Under the pieces are notes generated by a model. That model saw nothing but the letters and a program-made list of their open reading frames with translations, was not told the DNA's origin and did no database searches. The position numbers were made by a program, and so were the translations under genes. 64,000 nucleotides of DNA, taken from the NCBI RefSeq assembly GCF_004342985.1, contig NZ_SMBO01000010.1, positions 45,912-109,911 on the forward strand. Direction: 5' to 3'. Below are positions 60,179-64,000 of the stretch, in pieces. This DNA comes from Novosphingobium sp. PhB57. Lineage in GTDB: Bacteria; Pseudomonadota; Alphaproteobacteria; Sphingomonadales; Sphingomonadaceae. The stretch's first letter is position 1; every line of letters starts with the position of its first letter.

Positions 60179-60546
60179 TACTTCTTGATTTGAAAGATCA
60201 AATGGTTGGAAAGCTGGCACGCATAGGTCGGCTTTCCACCCATGTCAGCCTTTCTCGATTGAAGATCACTCGCTTGGAACCGGTAATTGACTGACCACCT
60301 CGATCGGTGGCAGGCAAAGGACCGCTAGCGGTGAATCCCGTCGTTCCTCCGGTGAGCAAAGAGCAGCCGCAGCTGGTCGCCTGCTGCCGGCGTAGATCGG
60401 CAGCTATCCCGATTTCTGCGCTCGGAATCCGACATTCCCCTATCGGCCCAAAACCCGTCGCTCGTTTCAAGGCCGTAGCTCCCAATTGTCGACGTCCGAC
60501 CCCTATCGGATGGCCGGACGATTAAAGAGGAAAAGCGAAACGCTGC
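60179..60546. other. Gap with two copies of the dispersed repeat core
   Basis: About 370 bp between the PepSY gene and the SDR end. No coding frame is supported. Its right half holds the repeat at 60429-60509. Confidence 0.35.
60429..60509 (-). repeat. Dispersed intergenic repeat, copies E1 and E2
   Basis: CCGACATTCCCCTATCGGCC (60429-60448) and CCGACCCCTATCGG (60496-60509) are close, inverted matches of the CCGATAAGGGTCGG core of copies A and B. Confidence 0.35.
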
Positions 60547-61281
60547 TCAAATCTGCGCAAGCCCACCATCGGCGAACACTTCGCTGCCGGTCATAAAGCT
60601 GCTGTCCGACGACGCGAGAAAGGCCGCAACCGCGCCGATCTCGGACGGATCACCGAAATGGCCAATCGGCGTACCGGCTCCCATCTCGATCATCGCTTCC
60701 TTGCCGACTGCCTCGCTCGCAAGCTCGGTCAACGTCGGTCCGGGCGAGAGCACGTTCACCCGGATGCCGGTCCCGCGCAGATCCTGCGCCCAGCTCCGCG
60801 CGAGATTGCGCACCGCCGCTTTGCTCGCAGAATAGACGCTGAACGCTGGCGTTCCCATGACCCCCGTGGTCGATCCGGTCAGGATAATCGAACCACCCGG
60901 TCCCATCAGCGGCAGGCCGGCCTGGACGGTGAAGAGGACGCCCTTCACATTGACGTCGAAGGCAGCATCATATTGCGCGCGGGTGATTTGCCCCAGCGGC
61001 ACCAACTCACCGAACCCGGCATTTGCGACAAGGATGTCGAGGCGGCCATGCTCAGCCTTCACCGTCCCGAACAGCCGATCAAGATCGGACTGCTCGGTCA
61101 CCGATCCTTGCACTCCGCGGGCCTTGGGCCCGAGCTTGGCGGCCGCCTTGTCCAACTTCTCCTGCCGGCGGCCGGTGATGTAGACGAAGGCGCCTTCCTC
61201 GATGAAACGCTGCGCGGTTCCGAACCCAATACCCGTACCTCCGCCCGTCACCACAGCAACCTTGCCATCCAATCTGTTCAT
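60547..61281 (-). CDS. Short-chain dehydrogenase/reductase
   Basis: A 244-residue SDR. TGGGTGIG (residues 12-19) binds the cofactor, VANAG replaces the usual NNAG, and the active site is Ser137, Tyr150 and Lys154 (YSASK). The C-terminal FMTGSEVFADGGLAQ is standard. Relatives are annotated as glucose- or 3-ketoacyl-type reductases, but the substrate is not readable. A HxlR regulator is divergent; such HxlR/SDR pairs are common and respond to quinones or aldehydes. Confidence 0.93.
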   Translation of the reverse strand: MNRLDGKVAVVTGGGTGIGFGTAQRFIEEGAFVYITGRRQEKLDKAAAKLGPKARGVQGSVTEQSDLDRLFGTVKAEHGRLDILVANAGFGELVPLGQITRAQYDAAFDVNVKGVLFTVQAGLPLMGPGGSIILTGSTTGVMGTPAFSVYSASKAAVRNLARSWAQDLRGTGIRVNVLSPGPTLTELASEAVGKEAMIEMGAGTPIGHFGDPSEIGAVAAFLASSDSSFMTGSEVFADGGLAQI

Positions 61282-61339
61282 GCTCGTATCCTCTTCGTTA
61301 TGAAGTTGATCGTAGCTGGCAGCTCACCTACCTATCGAC

Positions 61340-61363
61340 AAGTATGCACCTTTTGGTAAGTAT
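61340..61363. promoter_or_regulatory. Possible HxlR site
   Basis: Two direct AAGTAT copies, 61340-61345 and 61358-61363, 18 bp apart, lie in the 87-bp gap between the divergent SDR and HxlR genes, just upstream of the HxlR start. HxlR-type proteins bind short repeats of this sort near TAC/AAG sequences. Confidence 0.35.
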
Positions 61364-61368
61364 CAATT

Positions 61369-61743
61369 ATGGCAACGATACTCGATAGCGTCCCCGGGTT
61401 CTCCTGCGGCCTCGACGCGACGCTTAAAGTGATCGCGGGCAAGTGGAAGCCGCTGATCATCTACTTTCTGATCCAGGGGCCTAACCGCTATGGCGAACTC
61501 AAACGCGCGGTGCGGGGGGTCAGCGACAAGATGCTGATCCAGCAGCTCAAGGAGCTGGAAGCGGACGGCATTGTCACGCGAAAGGACTATCAGGAGTTGC
61601 CCCCACGCGTCGATTATACACTGACGCCGCTCGGGCACAGTCTGGCCAAGGCCCTGGAGCCGCTCTGCAATTGGGGCAGCGACAATATGGACGCGGTCGC
61701 GCAGATCCTCGGCGAGCGCGCGAACTGGAGCGAGGGCGGCTGA
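61369..61743 (+). CDS. HxlR-family regulator
   Basis: A 124-residue winged-helix regulator. The signature GLDATLKVIAGKWKPLIIYF is exact for the family, followed by RYGELKRAVRGVSDKMLIQQ, LKELEADGIVTRKDY and PRVDYTLTPLGHSL. Cys13 near the N-terminus corresponds to the redox Cys of relatives such as YodB and HypR that sense quinones or disulfide stress. It is divergent from an SDR and probably represses it. Confidence 0.93.
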   Translation: MATILDSVPGFSCGLDATLKVIAGKWKPLIIYFLIQGPNRYGELKRAVRGVSDKMLIQQLKELEADGIVTRKDYQELPPRVDYTLTPLGHSLAKALEPLCNWGSDNMDAVAQILGERANWSEGG

Positions 61744-62230
61744 CGCCCCGCAATCCTCGCAGGTTTGCAGGCGCAACGCCTCGAGTAGCAGCGTGAAGGC
61801 GGGCGTCGGGTTCCGCGGGCCCGGCTAATAGAGATGATCCCCGAGATCGGGTGCTACCAATCAGCGCGGATGCGCTGGCTTTAACGCGGACGTTGTTCCT
61901 TGGCCCCGCTTTTTCGAGTTCCTACACAATAAACAGTTTTAAAGTAAACTGACGTACCTGCTATGGTGCCGGAATGGATGAAATTGGTTCGATCTGCCTT
62001 ACCCTCGAACGCGGGGAAGTAAGACAAAGCAGTTGATACGGAAGCAGCTCCTAAACGACGGCGTTCGACAAATCCGGTCGTCTACGTTCTCCCATAAGCA
62101 AGCGGAGGCGAGTCATGGAGTTTGGTCGCTGAAGAAGTTAGCACTGTACCTCCTGCCCGCCGCGCCCGAGATGGAACGTAGGGATACTCCGCCCGATTTC
62201 TCAATGAGAAAATTCAGCGTGTCAATGTCA
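61744..62230. other. Gap between HxlR and ArgP genes
   Basis: About 490 bp. Short frames on both strands lack family pattern. No T-run hairpin or RNA gene was seen. It lies between the ends of two converging genes, so it needs no promoters and may be decayed DNA. Confidence 0.35.
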
Positions 62231-63127
62231 TTAGGTTTGAAACAGCCGCTCTTTCGCCGTTCCGCGAACGGTGTCTGTAAATGTCTGAAGCGCGGAAGCG
62301 TGTAACCGCGTGACGGTCCAGTATAGCTTCACGTTTAGAGGCGTACTAGGTGTCAGTTCGACAAGCAGACCCGCGGCTATTTGAGGTTTTGCTAAAATTT
62401 CCGGGTGCAAGCCCCACGCCATGCCTGCAAGTCCGAAGTTCAGGAAGCCGAAGGTCGATGGCACCCAATGCATTGGCCCATCGAGTTCGATCCTGTGCGT
62501 TTCGCTAGCCCAACGCGCCTGTAAGCCATCCCTGCGATCGAAACGCAGGCACGGTGCGCGGCGAAGGCTGTCTTCGGAGACGCCATCGGGAAAGTGCAGC
62601 TGCGCAAATTCAGGACTGCAGCAAGCCAGATATTGGAGGCTGCCCAATTCGATCGTCTTGCATCCCTGGACAGTGCCTGGATCTGACGAAACAGCGGCAA
62701 TAACCTCACCGGAACGAAGCCGGTCCGCCGTGTGGGCCTCGTCTTCGATGAGGAACTCCAAAAGATAGCCTGTATCGCGGGCGAACTTGGCAGCCGCCTC
62801 GGGAAACCATGTTGCGATGCTGTCCGAGTTGACCGCTACTTTCAGCGTGACGGGGGGGCCCAATTGATCGCCTGCGATCGATAAAACGGGGGCTAAATCC
62901 GCTTCCAGAAGCTGCACCTGATCCACATGGGCGCAGAGCTTGCGGCCAAGATCGGTAGGCAGGCAAGGATGCCCTCGCACGATAAGGATAATGCCCAAAC
63001 GTTCCTCAAGTGCGCGGATCCGCTGGGACACTGCAGACGGCGTAACAGCGAGCCTTTCAGCCGCCCGCTCGAAGGTTCCTTCGCGTACGACGGCGGAGAC
63101 AGCGGCAAGAGCGGGATAATCAAGCAT
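62231..63127 (-). CDS. argP: LysR regulator ArgP
   Basis: A 298-residue LysR protein of the ArgP/LysG group. MLDYPALAAVSAVVREGTFE and RAAERLAVTPSAVSQRIRAL form the helix-turn-helix; the effector domain (VAVNSDSIATWFPEAAAKFA and LGSLQYLACCSPEFA) has the ArgP pattern. ArgP/LysG senses lysine and arginine and activates the LysE/ArgO exporter gene. That exporter gene is divergent with a 72-bp gap, the classical layout, so the pair is an amino-acid overflow valve. Confidence 0.92.
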   Translation of the reverse strand: MLDYPALAAVSAVVREGTFERAAERLAVTPSAVSQRIRALEERLGIILIVRGHPCLPTDLGRKLCAHVDQVQLLEADLAPVLSIAGDQLGPPVTLKVAVNSDSIATWFPEAAAKFARDTGYLLEFLIEDEAHTADRLRSGEVIAAVSSDPGTVQGCKTIELGSLQYLACCSPEFAQLHFPDGVSEDSLRRAPCLRFDRRDGLQARWASETHRIELDGPMHWVPSTFGFLNFGLAGMAWGLHPEILAKPQIAAGLLVELTPSTPLNVKLYWTVTRLHASALQTFTDTVRGTAKERLFQT

Positions 63128-63199
63128 GGATTAGCTATGCTTCATCCAATTAAGAAGAACAAGTTTCCCTTAAACACATGAAATCGGCATGTGTCTCCA

Positions 63200-63820
63200 A
63201 TGCACAGCATCCTGGCAACATTCCTTACCGGCTTCGCCATATCGGCAGCTTTGATTATGGCCATTGGCGCGCAGAACCTTTTTGTTCTGCGCCAAGGCCT
63301 GAAGCGCGAGCATGTTGGCCCCATCGTTTTGTTCTGCGGTTGCGCTGATGCTCTGTTGATCGCCGCGGGCGTTGGCGGCGTTGGGGCGCTGCTAGGTGCC
63401 GTGCCAAAACTGACCATGGCTTTGACCATCGGCGGCGCCGCGTTCCTGGCCTGCTACGGCATCAAGGCGTTTCAGCGAATGATGGCTCCAGAAGCCTTGT
63501 CTGTAACTGCGCCGGGGCGGATCACCCTCGGGAGCGCGCTGGGCGCGACGGCAGCATTCACATTCCTCAATCCGCACGTCTACCTAGACACAGTCCTGCT
63601 GATGGGCGCTGCTGGCTCCGCGCAGCAGCCCGAACTGCGGCCAGTCTTTGTGGTGGGCGCAGCGACCGCCAGCATCAGCTGGTTCGCGGCTCTCGGATAT
63701 GGCGCCCGCATCCTGACGCCGATCTTTTCACGACCTGTGGCTTGGAAGGTTCTCGATGCCATCGTTGGCGTCGTCATGCTGGTGCTCGCAGCATCTCTTG
63801 TTGGAAGAATCGTTCCATAA
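63200..63820 (+). CDS. LysE/ArgO-family amino acid exporter
   Basis: A 206-residue inner-membrane protein with five or six helices. MAIGAQNLFVLRQGLKREHV is the family signature, LFCGCADALLIAAGVGGVGA helix 2, and FTFLNPHVYLDTVLLMG the conserved central helix. LysE-type proteins export lysine or arginine by proton exchange. The GTG at 63191 or the ATG at 63200 may start it; neither has a strong ribosome site. Divergent from ArgP. Confidence 0.92.
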   Translation: MHSILATFLTGFAISAALIMAIGAQNLFVLRQGLKREHVGPIVLFCGCADALLIAAGVGGVGALLGAVPKLTMALTIGGAAFLACYGIKAFQRMMAPEALSVTAPGRITLGSALGATAAFTFLNPHVYLDTVLLMGAAGSAQQPELRPVFVVGAATASISWFAALGYGARILTPIFSRPVAWKVLDAIVGVVMLVLAASLVGRIVP

Positions 63821-63909
63821 CCCAGATCATCTCAGGGACATGCACCTCGTCATCGCTTATCGGGTTGTGTAACCACAGGTCTGGAAATTCATTCGGGTCG
63901 GGACGGTTA

Positions 63910-63941
63910 AGCCGGTGCCGGGGCATGCCCCGGCACCGGCT
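63910..63941. repeat. Perfect 32-bp palindrome without loop
   Basis: Positions 63910-63925 (AGCCGGTGCCGGGGCA) are followed directly by their exact reverse complement to 63941. It lies 90 bp after the LysE stop. There is no T-run, and the complete lack of a loop is unusual for a terminator. It might form a cruciform or bind a dimeric protein. Confidence 0.6.
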
Positions 63942-64000
63942 GCCCATCTTCAGCATTCCACAGAGACACTACTCAACCGTGGAGCAGACGAATGGACAAT

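Noticed and set aside
63774..63956. 60-codon minus-strand frame at the right edge
   Set aside because: It runs through the 32-bp palindrome and has no family resemblance or ribosome site.
63992..64000. ATG with GGAG 7 bases upstream at the very end, a possible next gene start
   Set aside because: Only three codons are inside the window, so nothing can be supported.

Overview
The window looks like chromosomal or megaplasmid DNA from an alphaproteobacterium of the sphingomonad group (Novosphingobium, Sphingobium or Sphingomonas type). The evidence is high G+C, three large TonB-dependent receptors each paired with hydrolases or sulfatases, many small one-component regulators facing the genes they probably control, and several remnant types familiar from sphingomonads. 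No rRNA, tRNA, CRISPR array or complete insertion sequence was seen. This is accessory, catabolic DNA made of independent modules separated by decayed mobile elements.

Layout. 1-10.3 kb: a secreted PD40/amidohydrolase, a TonB receptor, a Tat-exported YtcJ-type amidohydrolase, a PaiB-type FMN protein and a MocR regulator, probably an uptake and amide/peptide hydrolysis locus. 10.8-17.5 kb: a LysR regulator divergent from a six-gene run (DJ-1/PfpI, ABM monooxygenase, Old Yellow Enzyme, alpha/beta hydrolase, SDR, aldehyde dehydrogenase) that looks like electrophile/aldehyde detoxification. An IS3-type scar follows. 17.7-20.2 kb: HAD phosphatase and arylsulfatase. 20.6-22.5 kb: MFS exporter and divergent TetR. 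22.9-23.9 kb: stand-alone folD behind a probable ZTP riboswitch.

23.9-27.6 kb is a zone of decay: a HIRAN-domain gene with an in-frame TAG, a frameshifted NmrA-type oxidoreductase beside its WYL regulator, an IS91 transposase remnant and the last part of a TonB receptor. 27.6-32 kb holds three regulator/target units: MerR with a CDF metal transporter, MerR with an aldo/keto reductase, and TetR with an epimerase/dehydratase behind a 46-bp palindrome. 32.3-35 kb is a four-gene run for exported proteins (LprI-like, unknown, surface-adhesin-E-like, Sel1 repeats). 35.8-39.8 kb is an overlapping operon of a cytochrome P450 and two different DUF2236/MpaB-type proteins, divergent from a TetR gene with a clear operator.

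40-45.7 kb: a serine hydrolase, an FCD-type GntR regulator, a TonB receptor and an M28-like protein that lacks most metal ligands. 45.8-47.9 kb: an unusual BTAD-activator/alpha-beta-hydrolase fusion divergent from a small exported peptide and a truncated gene. 48-52 kb: envelope genes (DUF6766 membrane protein and two different L,D-transpeptidases). 52.2-59.6 kb: a TonB receptor-sulfatase operon, a decayed tyrosine recombinase and another arylsulfatase. 59.9-63.8 kb: PepSY protein, SDR with divergent HxlR, and ArgP with divergent LysE exporter. A perfect 32-bp palindrome lies near the right edge.

The best candidates for an undescribed system are the P450-DUF2236-DUF2236 operon, the BTAD-hydrolase fusion with its small divergent peptide, and the TonB receptor paired with a metal-site-deficient M28-like protein. 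All functions are read from sequence patterns; no search was run.
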